A stretch of DNA of 41,638 nucleotides. Origin: a virus. Shown here piece by piece: positions 1-7,869 of the stretch (position 1 is the first letter of the stretch; the number at the start of each line of letters is the position of its first letter). A program made the position numbers and the translations under genes. The stretch covers positions 1 to 41,638 of IMG/VR virus record IMGVR_UViG_3300045257_000351; one strand, 5' to 3'. The notes beneath the pieces were generated by a model. That model saw nothing but the letters and a program-made list of their open reading frames with translations. It made no database searches and had not been told where the DNA came from.

Positions 1-127
1 CATCGATCCTGCCCAGAAGATTTGGCGGCCGTATCGACCATTTGACCATATTGTTTTTCAATATTTCCCCGCTCTGTTTGGGCGAAGCCCTGGACTGCTT
101 TTAGCATTGGATCATTTTTTCCAATAT
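1..127. repeat. Left copy of 127-bp terminal repeat (circular closure)
   Basis: Bases 1-127 are identical to 41512-41638. The repeat lies inside one open frame that continues across the junction. Its length of 127 is a common maximum assembly k-mer, so I read it as circular-contig overlap, not a biological end. The unique genome would be 41,511 bp. Confidence 0.93.
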
Positions 128-1163
128 CCATTGGTTGTCCTGCTAGATATTGCTTAATTTTATCTGCATCAATTCCAGCAGATGATAAATATCTCTCAGC
201 TCTTTCGCCAATGCCAGAGTTTCCACGGTTCACGGCCGCAACTACTGCTTGTTGATAATCATGGAATAGTTGCGGGGTTACTTCTGGCGCATTTTCGATC
301 ATGGCGCCTGCATTATCAATTCCTTGAACTTGCTGAAGTTTTGTCTGAAGTGCTTTATTGTTATTGATATTTGCAAGAACCCCACGATAGGCCGTTTCCC
401 CTAATCGCTGGTCTTGAAGATCTTGTCTTCCTTGCCCATAAAAACCAATCTTAGCATTTTTAAGAGCTACATCCAAAGGATCAATTTTTGAAGCTTTGTA
501 TGCATCAATTTGTTCTTTAAGGGCTGACAAGGTGTCTTTAGACGCTTTTTCTTTATTATTTTGAAGAGCTTCTTGAAGAGCAATTAATTTTTGAGCACGG
601 TCTTGCTGATTCTCTGGCTTTAGGGAAGCTGCTTGCTCAGCTAAGTGCATACCAGGATTTAAATAATCCAAATATGCAGCAGCAGGCGCCCAGTTTGTCT
701 GCATAGGCATCCCACGAACTTGATCTATATTTGAGCTTAATTGTTTAATTCCCTGTTGCTGTTGGTCTAGAGCTTCTTTAGATTTTACTCCATATTGTGC
801 GGCCATATCTCGCATCATTTGATCATAAGGTACTGCCGCCTGAGAAGCCGGACCCTGCGCTTGTGCTGATACCGTTCTCGCAATAGCTTGCGCTGAAGGC
901 ATATTTGATTGCGTAGGAGCTTGAGCTGATTTTGCCATAAGCGCATCCATATCCTCCTGTGATCCAAACATTGATTGCTCTTCAGGCGTCAGAGTAAGAT
1001 TTTTTCCTAAAGAAGGATCTGCTTGATCATACTGAGTGCTCATCAATTGTTCATCTGTGGGTGTATTTTGAGCTAATGACATAGGATGATCGGGACCTAA
1101 AGCCTGAGCTTGTGAGTTCATCAAAGCCCAAATAGGAATTGTTTGTTGTGCATTAGATGCCAT
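1..1163 (-). CDS. Internal virion (ejection-type) protein, N-terminal part, gene spans the circle junction
   Basis: Starts with ATG at 1163 behind AAGAGGAG and is still open at base 1. In the circle it continues from 41511 to a TAA at 41325, giving 1350 nt and 449 aa with no frame break. The protein is rich in Gln, Ala and Lys and predicted to be mostly helical, with polar low-complexity stretches such as QQQQG near residue 135. It has no signal peptide or enzyme motif. It lies between a short Gly-rich virion protein and a large Gly/Ala-rich one, where podoviruses keep the internal core or DNA-ejection proteins. That role is inferred from position and composition only. Confidence 0.75.
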   Translation of the reverse strand, partial: MASNAQQTIPIWALMNSQAQALGPDHPMSLAQNTPTDEQLMSTQYDQADPSLGKNLTLTPEEQSMFGSQEDMDALMAKSAQAPTQSNMPSAQAIARTVSAQAQGPASQAAVPYDQMMRDMAAQYGVKSKEALDQQQQGIKQLSSNIDQVRGMPMQTNWAPAAAYLDYLNPGMHLAEQAASLKPENQQDRAQKLIALQEALQNNKEKASKDTLSALKEQIDAYKASKIDPLDVALKNAKIGFYGQGRQDLQDQRLGETAYRGVLANINNNKALQTKLQQVQGIDNAGAMIENAPEVTPQLFHDYQQAVVAAVNRGNSGIGERAERYLSSAGIDADKIKQYLAGQPMDIGKNDPMLKAVQGFAQTERGNIEKQYGQMVDTAAKSSGQDR

Positions 1164-1175
1164 TAAAATCTCCTC

Positions 1176-1619
1176 TTAGCTACCGAAGTATCCGCCGGGT
1201 TTCTGCAATTGGTACATATTTGGAGCGCCGCCTTGTTGTTGCATTCCAAACCAAGGACTTCCTCCACCTGCTGGCATCTGCGCATCTTGTCCCATTTGAG
1301 CTGCCATGTTTTGTCCGCCCAAAGCATTAGCGCCCGTAGAAGGATCCATACCACCGCCCGGAACCCCAGGCTTTGCGGCCATAGCATTATTAATTGCCTG
1401 GCCCTGCATGAATCCGCTTAAGCCACCACCAGCAAGAGAACCAAATTCTGTAGACGATGGGTGACGAATTGCATTTGCTTGAAGATGCGTCCATGGAGAA
1501 TAGCGCTCAGTAGCCGAAGCTCTTTGTGCATCGGCTTCTTGAGCCGCTAATTGTGCCTGATGCTGCTGGTGTCCTAGCAATGCTCCTGCTACGCCTAATC
1601 CTACTGATACCCAAGCCAT
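1176..1619 (-). CDS. Small Gly/Gln-rich internal virion protein
   Basis: 147 aa. The N-terminus (residues 3-16) is a short Gly-rich hydrophobic segment, followed by a Gln/Ala-rich helix (residues 18-38) and a Gly, Met and Gln-rich tail. It carries SPWTHL at residues 41-46 and SPWFGM near residue 121. Related SPW motifs occur in the 47-aa and 537-aa virion proteins of this genome. Size and organisation (one short hydrophobic helix, then helical low complexity) resemble T7 gp14-type ejection proteins, but I see no diagnostic homology. It starts just downstream of the cupin gene and is followed after 12 nt by the 449-aa gene, so it is part of the late virion operon. Confidence 0.75.
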   Translation of the reverse strand: MAWVSVGLGVAGALLGHQQHQAQLAAQEADAQRASATERYSPWTHLQANAIRHPSSTEFGSLAGGGLSGFMQGQAINNAMAAKPGVPGGGMDPSTGANALGGQNMAAQMGQDAQMPAGGGSPWFGMQQQGGAPNMYQLQKPGGYFGS

Positions 1620-1620
1620 A

Positions 1621-2112
1621 CTAATTCTCCTTCATGGAAATAAGCACTTCCCCTACAGGAAGCGGCAATTCGTCATAATTTTTAGCTATAAAATGATCTT
1701 CAATTTTATCAACATCTTTTTCTGCTGTTCCGTGAATCGTGGTCCATACAGAATCTTCGTGAGCAAAAAATAATCTCTTAGATCCAGGGCTTGCCACAAT
1801 CGTAAAGGGAGCCTTTACCCTAACAACCCCATCAATAGAGAGAATGGAAACTTCGCCAGAACTCAGGATATTTAAATTTGCATATTTATGGATCTTCCCA
1901 ATGATGAGGGATCCCTTAGGGACAATCATCTCTCTTGCGTAAACATCTTTTGAAAAGTGATGCTTTATAGGGACATCGATTTGATGCTCTTCTGCTTTTG
2001 GAGCTAGTGCTTTTTCTTCAATGGAATGAATCAAATCCCTAATGTCTTGCTTAGACATTGTTTCAATATCTACTTCAAGGTTCGCTAATGCTGGAATATT
2101 ATCTTTTAACAT
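1621..2112 (-). CDS. Phage cupin-like protein
   Basis: 163 aa. Residues 55-135 read as a single cupin-type beta barrel: a YAREMIVPKGSLIIGKIHK strand pair, a Gly-bounded turn, then VKAPFTIVASPGSKR and VWTTIHGT. This arrangement recurs in small cupin-domain proteins of many tailed phages. The first 45 residues are a charged helix. The metal-site histidines are only partly present (H74 and the late HG), so enzymatic activity is doubtful. The start overlaps the end of the GNAT-like gene by 7 nt, showing translational coupling within the virion protein cluster. A structural or assembly role is inferred from position. Confidence 0.7.
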   Translation of the reverse strand: MLKDNIPALANLEVDIETMSKQDIRDLIHSIEEKALAPKAEEHQIDVPIKHHFSKDVYAREMIVPKGSLIIGKIHKYANLNILSSGEVSILSIDGVVRVKAPFTIVASPGSKRLFFAHEDSVWTTIHGTAEKDVDKIEDHFIAKNYDELPLPVGEVLISMKEN

Positions 2113-2525
2113 AATTCGCCTGCCATTAGTTCTAGATAAATCTTCCCCCCAAAATTGGAATTACCTGTGATTATAAATCCAATTCTTAGGGCAAGTTTTA
2201 TCATAGCTTCGTTTGTGTTCTCGATCCGAGTCCATAATCTTTTATAATTCTCAAGGCCCCACTTGATAAATGTGGCATAGCCTTGTGCTGCATGGATAGT
2301 TTTTTGGAAAGGGGGGAACACTCCCCCATGCTGAATATACAAAGTCTCGGAGTCCATTTCGAGGCAAGTGAAATATCCACCCAACTCACTATTACACAAA
2401 ACAATAACCACAAAATGGAAGCGATTAAGAGCGTGAGGACGATTTTCCCCAAATACTGTGGTGTGAGCATCTTCTGCGAGATTCTCCCATTCTTTTGGTG
2501 TGAGCTTCTGAAGTTCATAGTTCAC
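2106..2525 (-). CDS. GNAT-fold protein resembling T7 internal virion protein gp13
   Basis: 139 aa. The start is GTG at 2525, overlapping the stop of the 47-aa gene as GTGA. Its C-terminal half has the GNAT-like pattern: a strand, then the helix ENTNEAMIKLALRIGF, where the Asn and the GF ending match the acetyl-CoA fold. T7-type gp13 proteins share this fold and size (138 aa) and sit in the same place among ejection proteins. The acetyl-CoA pyrophosphate loop (Q/RxxGxG/A) is not visible, so it is probably a structural derivative rather than an active acetyltransferase. The assignment rests on fold pattern, size and position. Confidence 0.65.
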   Translation of the reverse strand: MNYELQKLTPKEWENLAEDAHTTVFGENRPHALNRFHFVVIVLCNSELGGYFTCLEMDSETLYIQHGGVFPPFQKTIHAAQGYATFIKWGLENYKRLWTRIENTNEAMIKLALRIGFIITGNSNFGGKIYLELMAGELC

Positions 2526-2665
2526 TTTTTCTTTTTCCTAGGTTTTCCATAATAGGCATTTAGCATATTGCCATAATCCCTATCAGTTCCCGAAGGCTTT
2601 GCTGGCTGCGCTGGTTGTGAAGGCTGAGATCCCATTTGAGTCCAAGGAGAATAATTATCACCCAT
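2522..2665 (-). CDS. 47-aa virion-cluster protein with SPWT motif and lysine tail
   Basis: ATG at 2665 overlaps the stop of the 269-aa gene (TAATG), and its TGA overlaps the next GTG (GTGA), so it is tightly coupled on both sides. Residues 6-11 read SPWTQM, the same motif as SPWTHL in the 147-aa protein. The middle is Pro/Gln/Ala-rich and the C-terminus is KPRKKKK. There is no known domain. The double overlap, the shared motif and the lack of another ORF in the gap support a real gene. The basic tail suggests DNA or membrane contact, which is inference. Confidence 0.7.
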   Translation of the reverse strand: MGDNYSPWTQMGSQPSQPAQPAKPSGTDRDYGNMLNAYYGKPRKKKK

Positions 2666-3474
2666 TATTTGCCCCCTCCGCCGCCACCAGCTTTAGCTGT
2701 GGCATCTGCAGTTTTTGCAGCAGCCCAAGCTTGCATCTGTTGGTTGTAAGTATTGTCATTGTAAGCACGTTTTCCCTGTTGCTCAGCTAACATATTATTA
2801 ATGTTAAATTCAGCCTGTTTATCTTGCAAAGTATTATTGTACGTTCCAATTTGCTGTTCTGTATTAGCGAGATTTCCAAGCTGGGCAACACGGTTACCCT
2901 CATCTGTTGTGGCGATTCCCAATTTATTTTGCTGATTAGCTAAGCCCACATTCTGCCTTGCTGCCAACATATCCCGTGCTGAAGAACGAGCCGCCAATGC
3001 GGCCGCTCCTTGCGAAAGGCCGCCATGAGAAGCAAGATTTTGATTTCCCTGGTTCATGGAGCTCTGAGCTTGTTGGGCCGCTGCTTGTTTTTGCTGGAGA
3101 CTCTGGAGATCCTGATTTTGATTCTGAAGAGTAGCCCAAGCACTAGGCCCTGTTCTTAGAGCTTCTGTCTTATATTGCTGATAGCCTTGCCATTGACTTG
3201 GATCAAGGCCATTAAGGCTCATTGTATAAGGTTGTTGAAGCGTTCCATTGGGGTTAGCAATTGTATCAAAAGCTTGTCTGATAGGGGAGCCATCAGGATT
3301 TTTCCCCTGTGCTGCCATATCAGCGGCTGCTTTGGCTGTTGCAGCTGCTTGTGCTTGTTGTTGCTGAAGCTGTAATTGAAGATTTTTATTTTGGTCTTGA
3401 ATAGACATTGCAGACCCATCTACATTTTGCTTAGTAGGATCAATTTGCACACCTGTATAGGGATTAATAGCCAT
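2665..3474 (-). CDS. Gln/Ala-rich helical virion protein
   Basis: 269 aa with a GAGGTAATTGA ribosome site. Residues 30-60 and 115-170 are long Gln/Ala-rich amphipathic helices (LQLQLQQQQAQAAATAKAAA), and the tail is a run of Gly ending in Lys. There is no signal peptide, membrane helix or enzyme motif. Coiled, Gln-rich proteins of this kind next to the tail adaptor are typical DNA-ejection or internal core proteins of podoviruses. I do not recognise a named family. Neighbours are the adaptor protein upstream (9-nt gap) and the 47-aa gene downstream (overlap). Confidence 0.7.
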   Translation of the reverse strand: MAINPYTGVQIDPTKQNVDGSAMSIQDQNKNLQLQLQQQQAQAAATAKAAADMAAQGKNPDGSPIRQAFDTIANPNGTLQQPYTMSLNGLDPSQWQGYQQYKTEALRTGPSAWATLQNQNQDLQSLQQKQAAAQQAQSSMNQGNQNLASHGGLSQGAAALAARSSARDMLAARQNVGLANQQNKLGIATTDEGNRVAQLGNLANTEQQIGTYNNTLQDKQAEFNINNMLAEQQGKRAYNDNTYNQQMQAWAAAKTADATAKAGGGGGGK

Positions 3475-3483
3475 TCAATTACC

Positions 3484-4203
3484 TCACGAAAAATCGTTAT
3501 ATAGTGAGAGATCTCTTACAATCTCTGTATTATTATCTGGAACCATTTGCTCCATTGTGGCCATCATAGTCGCATGAATAGCAGCAAGGTCTGCCTTTGC
3601 TGCATCTGTATTTGTATGGCCTTCTTTTTCATAACATCTGTACTTCACATACTGATATAGAAATTGAATAGCAATCTGAGGAAGATCACAAAGACCCACG
3701 CCAACGGTGTCGGCCTCATCCCATTTTGCAGCTTCTCTGATGTACCAAATTTTTACATTCGTGGTTGATGTTTCACGACTTTTTGGAACAAGTTGAAGCA
3801 TTACGCCTGCTGCTGCAGAATCATTTCTAAGTGTATACTTATAATAATCAGTGACTGATAAATATTGATTGATTCGGTCAATATCTTCAAATCTAGTGTC
3901 TGAATCCCTAAGCCTCTGAATGGTATAAATAGTGGAGCCAAAGCTATACTGAATCCCACGAATCTTATTCATGTAAAGTTTTGTAGGTAGGACGTAATCT
4001 TCCACGCCCATTGTTAGGGGAAAGAATTCCTTTGTCAGAAAATATTCATCTTCAAGGCCAAGCTTGTGAATATCAGCTTCTGCCATGGAGATTCCATCGT
4101 TCACATATTCGATAAATTCTAACGGCTGGACAAACTCTTCCACCTCGAGATCAAGCTCGCGCTCCACCTTAGCTTTGATCTGTGCAAACGTCTTATATAC
4201 CAT
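3484..4203 (-). CDS. Head-tail adaptor / tail tubular-type protein
   Basis: 239 aa. It begins with MVYKTFAQIKAKVERELDL and a helix-rich N-terminus, followed by a beta region ending in LPQIAIQFLYQYVKYRCYEKEG, the helix that recurs in adaptor-type (gp4/gp11/gp6-like) proteins joining portal to tail in short-tailed phages. It is co-directional with, and one base from, the 112-aa protein and the large nozzle protein, which fits a head-tail connector module. The ATG overlaps the preceding stop (TAATG). Assignment is by helix pattern and neighbourhood; confirmation would need a profile search. Confidence 0.65.
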   Translation of the reverse strand: MVYKTFAQIKAKVERELDLEVEEFVQPLEFIEYVNDGISMAEADIHKLGLEDEYFLTKEFFPLTMGVEDYVLPTKLYMNKIRGIQYSFGSTIYTIQRLRDSDTRFEDIDRINQYLSVTDYYKYTLRNDSAAAGVMLQLVPKSRETSTTNVKIWYIREAAKWDEADTVGVGLCDLPQIAIQFLYQYVKYRCYEKEGHTNTDAAKADLAAIHATMMATMEQMVPDNNTEIVRDLSLYNDFS

Positions 4204-4541
4204 TAAATTTCCTCTCTATAGGCTCCAATAAAAGCCCTCACTTTGCAAGCGCCAGTCGTCGAAACAACGAGGTTTGTCGAGTCAAATAAGTCATAGTTCC
4301 AAGTCAAAGAGCCTGGTCCAGTCAAGAAGGTCTGAATCAGATCGGTGGGCTTAAATCCCAGGCCATGAGCCAGAGTCGTATTGGTGTAAGCTTTTGCAAA
4401 AGTGATCTCAAAAAACTTCATTTCGGTTCTAAAAAACGGTGTTTTCTTAAAAAATTTATCAATCCTAAAGAAATTTTCCTTCACATAGGGGTCTGTTAAA
4501 TCTTTTAATATAATATCTGGTAATTGATTGCCTAATCCCAT
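4203..4541 (-). CDS. Small tail-associated protein, unknown function
   Basis: 112 aa. The N-terminal 40 residues are charged and helical (DPYVKENFFRIDKFFKKTP). The rest is beta-rich, including LAHGLGFKPTDLIQTFL and AFIGAYREEI, which resembles the small beta domains of tail appendage proteins. The start and stop codons overlap both neighbours by one base, so it is expressed with the nozzle and adaptor proteins. Its constant place between them suggests a tail component. Confidence 0.6.
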   Translation of the reverse strand: MGLGNQLPDIILKDLTDPYVKENFFRIDKFFKKTPFFRTEMKFFEITFAKAYTNTTLAHGLGFKPTDLIQTFLTGPGSLTWNYDLFDSTNLVVSTTGACKVRAFIGAYREEI

Positions 4542-6808
4542 TATTGATTCGCCCCATCTTGCCCAGCTTCATAAGTCTGTTGAGTTTTAGAAATTGGCGC
4601 CCAGTGAACCGTGTATCCAAGTAGGTTTAAAATCTCGCCCTTTTGATAGCCCTTCATGAGCCATTTATTAGAGCCAGAGGGTAGATTATTTCCAGGATCA
4701 AGGACTGTGACTGTATCTGCAGTTCTAGATAAAATCTCAAACTGCCTAGAGTATCCATCCACTTCGCTAGAAATAAAGTATCCTCTAGCATCAATAGGCC
4801 AGTCATTTGCTACAGCATCATCCAATGTAATTACTTTTGTGGTTGGATTAAAAGTAGCAGTTCCCAAAGTGTCAGAGTTTGTAATAACAGTATACGAATT
4901 AGTGATCTCCACTTGAAGATAACTAAAGCGTAAGCCCTTAGCAGGCATCCGGCGCCACTGCTCAATAAGGCCTTCGCCATTCCACACACAAAGAGGATCT
5001 CCCCAACTAAATTGAGGATCTCCCCAAACAAAATTTCGTCTCCATCTAATCTCCTTTAAAGCTCTAAAAATCCTACCGTCATCGTTAATCGTATTAATTT
5101 GGATAGAAACATTTGTGGAATTTTTAGCTAATAGGAGAATTTTGGTAGCAATTTTTCTATAAAGATTTGTCCCAAAATTCATAGCAATAGAGCGATAAGT
5201 CCAAATAATTGTCTTCTCATTCCATGCTTCTGGATTTGTCGCCGTATCTACTAATGGATCTGTGTCATAGATCGTATCGTGAATAAACACATAACCACGA
5301 CTATCAGCCCTATATAATTTCTTATTAAAAAATTCCAAAGCCGTAGGACGAAACGAATCTCCTGCGGACCAGCTTGTAAACACTGAAGCAGCCTTCACTC
5401 CCCATCTGAGATCAAGCACGAACAATGTATCATTGTCCATGGAACTTGAATCGGTCTCAAGGCCCCAAACAATTCTTCTATTTAGTTCATCAAACTTTCC
5501 ATAGATTCGTCGCTGATCACTAGAAGCCGCAAGCATGGCTTTGTAGCTATCGTTTGTATCATCTGATATTTTTATAACTGTATATCCATCAGTCGCATAA
5601 AATCCATCATTGCCAGCCCAAAATAGCTGGCCCTCAGCTTGAACTAAGGAAAGATTAGAGACGCATCCTGCATTATCAGAAATCCTGATATGATTAGGGG
5701 AGCCTCGACCGAACTGATCAAAGCCGCCTTCAATCCTATAAACATGCCTTACACATAAAATAATAGGGATGGATTGAACTGAAGAAAACCCTGTTATGAC
5801 ATCCTCTACTGAATCTTCGAAAGCAAGAGGACAAGAATCTGGATCAAAAGGAATACTTTGACGATATTTAAAAGGGAATTCTTCTGAGCCTTCCTTGATA
5901 TATCCATAGTATCCAGTGTTATTTACAACATGAACAAACTTAGAAAGAGGAGTAGGATCATTATCAAGGGAGCCATCAGACAGATAAAGAAGAGAACTAT
6001 TAGTGAGAGGAGCATCAGAAGTATTGTCCGTATATGTCGTGGTTCCATTAGTTACTTGCCCTAGGAAAAATGAATTAATTCCATTATCAGCAGTACGATA
6101 AATTTTCACAGTGATAACAGTTGTATCCCAGTTATTAGAAGCGCCGTTGGAAAGCACGGGGATTGCTGTGATACTTACTGGATTAATGTCTGGAGCAGCA
6201 GCATTATCTAACTCTACAAATGTGACCGGCCCATCATCTTCAAAAACTTGATTCTCAACGGTGTATTGATAAGAATAGTGAAATGCGTAAACATAATTAT
6301 TTGCGCCTGCAGCACCTGCTGTGACAATAGGTGAACTCGCAAGATCTGGAAGACCCGCATTTCTAACACGCATAGCACCAGATCCATCTTTATAGATTTT
6401 CTGAGGAACTGGAAATCCATCATGAGTTAGAAAGATATGCTTATTCCACTCAGCTTTACTGATAATGTTCGCTGTCGTGCCATTAGAGAAAACGTGATTT
6501 CCTGTAGGGCCTAGGATTGTAGTATAAGCAGATGGATTTCTATAATAAACATCACGGGCTGATTGTACTAATAGATTGCTTGAGTTATCGTAATTTATCA
6601 ACGTACCGATTCTTTGGTTTCCAGCCGGAATCTTGCCGTTGCCGGGGCTCACATCGTCAACAATACTTCCCGGTCGCGTGAGCAAAGATTGATTAAATTG
6701 AACTGAAAAATTATCTAAGATAACAGCCGAAGTAATATCAGAGGAGAAGATAAAATCTGTAACTCCTCCGGTAAATTGTGTGACTTCTAATGGCTGAATC
6801 TGGATCAT
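4541..6808 (-). CDS. Large tail nozzle / DNA-stabilisation protein
   Basis: 755 aa, all-beta in appearance. The N-terminus (residues 11-50) reads FTGGVTDFIFSSDI then LTRPGSIVDD, the opening seen in nozzle-type proteins (T7 gp12, P22 gp10 families) that plug the tail. The centre has repeated strand-turn blades (VYYRNPS, FYATDGYTV, RRIYGKFDELNRRIVWGL), consistent with a beta-propeller. The length is close to T7 gp12 (about 790 aa). It lies beside the adaptor-type gene. The next upstream gene (125 aa) ends immediately before its ATG. I am confident that it is a tail protein, less so about the exact family. Confidence 0.7.
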   Translation of the reverse strand: MIQIQPLEVTQFTGGVTDFIFSSDITSAVILDNFSVQFNQSLLTRPGSIVDDVSPGNGKIPAGNQRIGTLINYDNSSNLLVQSARDVYYRNPSAYTTILGPTGNHVFSNGTTANIISKAEWNKHIFLTHDGFPVPQKIYKDGSGAMRVRNAGLPDLASSPIVTAGAAGANNYVYAFHYSYQYTVENQVFEDDGPVTFVELDNAAAPDINPVSITAIPVLSNGASNNWDTTVITVKIYRTADNGINSFFLGQVTNGTTTYTDNTSDAPLTNSSLLYLSDGSLDNDPTPLSKFVHVVNNTGYYGYIKEGSEEFPFKYRQSIPFDPDSCPLAFEDSVEDVITGFSSVQSIPIILCVRHVYRIEGGFDQFGRGSPNHIRISDNAGCVSNLSLVQAEGQLFWAGNDGFYATDGYTVIKISDDTNDSYKAMLAASSDQRRIYGKFDELNRRIVWGLETDSSSMDNDTLFVLDLRWGVKAASVFTSWSAGDSFRPTALEFFNKKLYRADSRGYVFIHDTIYDTDPLVDTATNPEAWNEKTIIWTYRSIAMNFGTNLYRKIATKILLLAKNSTNVSIQINTINDDGRIFRALKEIRWRRNFVWGDPQFSWGDPLCVWNGEGLIEQWRRMPAKGLRFSYLQVEITNSYTVITNSDTLGTATFNPTTKVITLDDAVANDWPIDARGYFISSEVDGYSRQFEILSRTADTVTVLDPGNNLPSGSNKWLMKGYQKGEILNLLGYTVHWAPISKTQQTYEAGQDGANQ

Positions 6809-7186
6809 TTAAACCCCATAAAGAACTGTCATACCAAGAGATGGATTATTTGTAAAAACTGTAGCTTGAGTATTGCTCACCTTTACAAGAGAAGGCTGAA
6901 TATATGTGCCATCTGGATCTCTGAAATTAAGCACGACAGTATCATAGGCGTAACCTGGCAAGAGTGTGAAAGTCTGGCTATAATTCCCAGAACCAAGCGC
7001 CACCCAATCAGTGGATAGTAAGGCCTGTGTCTGCACGACAATAGATTGGCCGGTTAGTTGTGTAGAGTTAGATCCATTATGATTATGGTCATTTAATTGC
7101 TGGATATCATCTTGAAGGGCTGGGAATACAATTGGACCCTTGTCATTTGTTTCAGGCTTTTTATACCCATAGGAAAGCGTTTGCAT
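6809..7186 (-). CDS. Small tail appendage protein
   Basis: 125 aa. It opens with MQTLSYGYKKPETNDKGPIV, then LQDDIQQLNDHNHNGSNS. The His/Asn/Gly-rich HNHNGS turn is common at the start of tail fibre or appendage proteins, and the rest is beta-rich (TFTLLPGYAYDTVVLNFRD). It sits directly upstream of the nozzle gene with no gap. It is probably a fibre adaptor or tail tip subunit. There is no enzyme motif. Confidence 0.55.
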   Translation of the reverse strand: MQTLSYGYKKPETNDKGPIVFPALQDDIQQLNDHNHNGSNSTQLTGQSIVVQTQALLSTDWVALGSGNYSQTFTLLPGYAYDTVVLNFRDPDGTYIQPSLVKVSNTQATVFTNNPSLGMTVLYGV

Positions 7187-7250
7187 AAATAATCCCCTTT
7201 AAAACTAGGTGAGCAGACTCCCTACTAAATAATTCAGGAGTCCCGCTCGA

Positions 7251-7412
7251 TTAGGACTTGGGTGCATCTTTTTTATCTTCTGCTTTTAATGGAACAGCCG
7301 CAGGCGCCGCTGGTTTTCCAAATTTAGCTTTCAGCCAATTAATTAGATCGGCCAATAAAAGATCAAAAAGCCAACTTAAAATCGGTTTGATAAGATCAAT
7401 TAGTGCGCTCAT
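7251..7412 (-). CDS. 53-aa membrane-active small protein, holin-like candidate
   Basis: ATG at 7412 lies one base after the TAA of the 70-aa gene. A longer in-frame ATG at 7439 exists but would overlap that gene. Residues 4-29 form one strongly hydrophobic, Trp-containing amphipathic helix (LSWLFDLLLADLINWL), followed by an Ala/Pro linker and a charged tail (KAEDKKDAPKS). This is the shape of many small phage holins or pinholins. Together with the two upstream small genes it resembles a lysis cassette without an endolysin. Function is inferred from shape only. Confidence 0.55.
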   Translation of the reverse strand: MSALIDLIKPILSWLFDLLLADLINWLKAKFGKPAAPAAVPLKAEDKKDAPKS

Positions 7413-7413
7413 G

Positions 7414-7626
7414 TTAGATTTTATCCACAAGCTGACCAATTACTTTTTTAATTGCAGAAGCTACAAGAGGAGCAAGCAAAGGGCCAAATGCGCCAGCATC
7501 TGCTGCCAAAATTGCTACTTCCATATCTACTGCATCACCGTCTTTAACAAGACCTGACAATAAAGCTTTCACAGCCGCTTTTGCGTCTGCTTCTACTGCT
7601 ACCACTACATCTGCTTGAGTTGACAT
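7414..7626 (-). CDS. 70-aa small protein of the putative lysis cluster
   Basis: Strong ribosome site GGGAGGGTTATAAAT before ATG at 7626. The protein is Ala/Val/Asp-rich: an acidic N-terminal half (ADVVVAVEADAKAAVKALL) and a hydrophobic C-terminal stretch (FGPLLAPLVASAIKKVIGQL, residues 48-67) that could lie in or on a membrane. There is no recognised domain. It stands between two membrane-type small genes, so holin or antiholin function is possible but unproven. Confidence 0.6.
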   Translation of the reverse strand: MSTQADVVVAVEADAKAAVKALLSGLVKDGDAVDMEVAILAADAGAFGPLLAPLVASAIKKVIGQLVDKI

Positions 7627-7659
7627 ATTTATAACCCTCCCTGGGTATGTTGGTTGTCA

Positions 7660-7869
7660 CTAACTTAATTTATCAATTCTTCTGTGCGCCCAGACTGCAG
7701 AATCCTTCGCGTCTCTGGCTAATTCTTTTGCTTCTTTGATCCCTGATTCTGTTTTCGCAACAAAAGCTCCGATTTTAAAAACAAGTGTTACTAGGGAAAT
7801 TAAAATACCAATTTGCGAAACAAATAAAATTCCAACTATAGAATAGAATCCGGCTGGAAGCTCCGTCAT
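7660..7869 (-). CDS. 69-aa single-pass membrane protein, holin-like candidate
   Basis: The start overlaps the fibre gene stop as ATGA (7866-7869). Residues 7-37 form a long hydrophobic helix (FYSIVGILFVSQIGILISLV onward). The C-terminal half is a charged helix ending in AVWAHRRIDKL, similar to the cytoplasmic helix of XhlA-type haemolysin or holin accessory proteins. Its place after the tail fibre genes and before two other membrane-active small genes suggests a host lysis role. A tail-associated membrane protein is the alternative. Confidence 0.55.
   Translation of the reverse strand: MTELPAGFYSIVGILFVSQIGILISLVTLVFKIGAFVAKTESGIKEAKELARDAKDSAVWAHRRIDKLS

Noticed and set aside
7201-7250. GACTCC/GGAGTC pair as terminator
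   Set aside because: Only 6 bp with a 15-nt loop and no U-tract.
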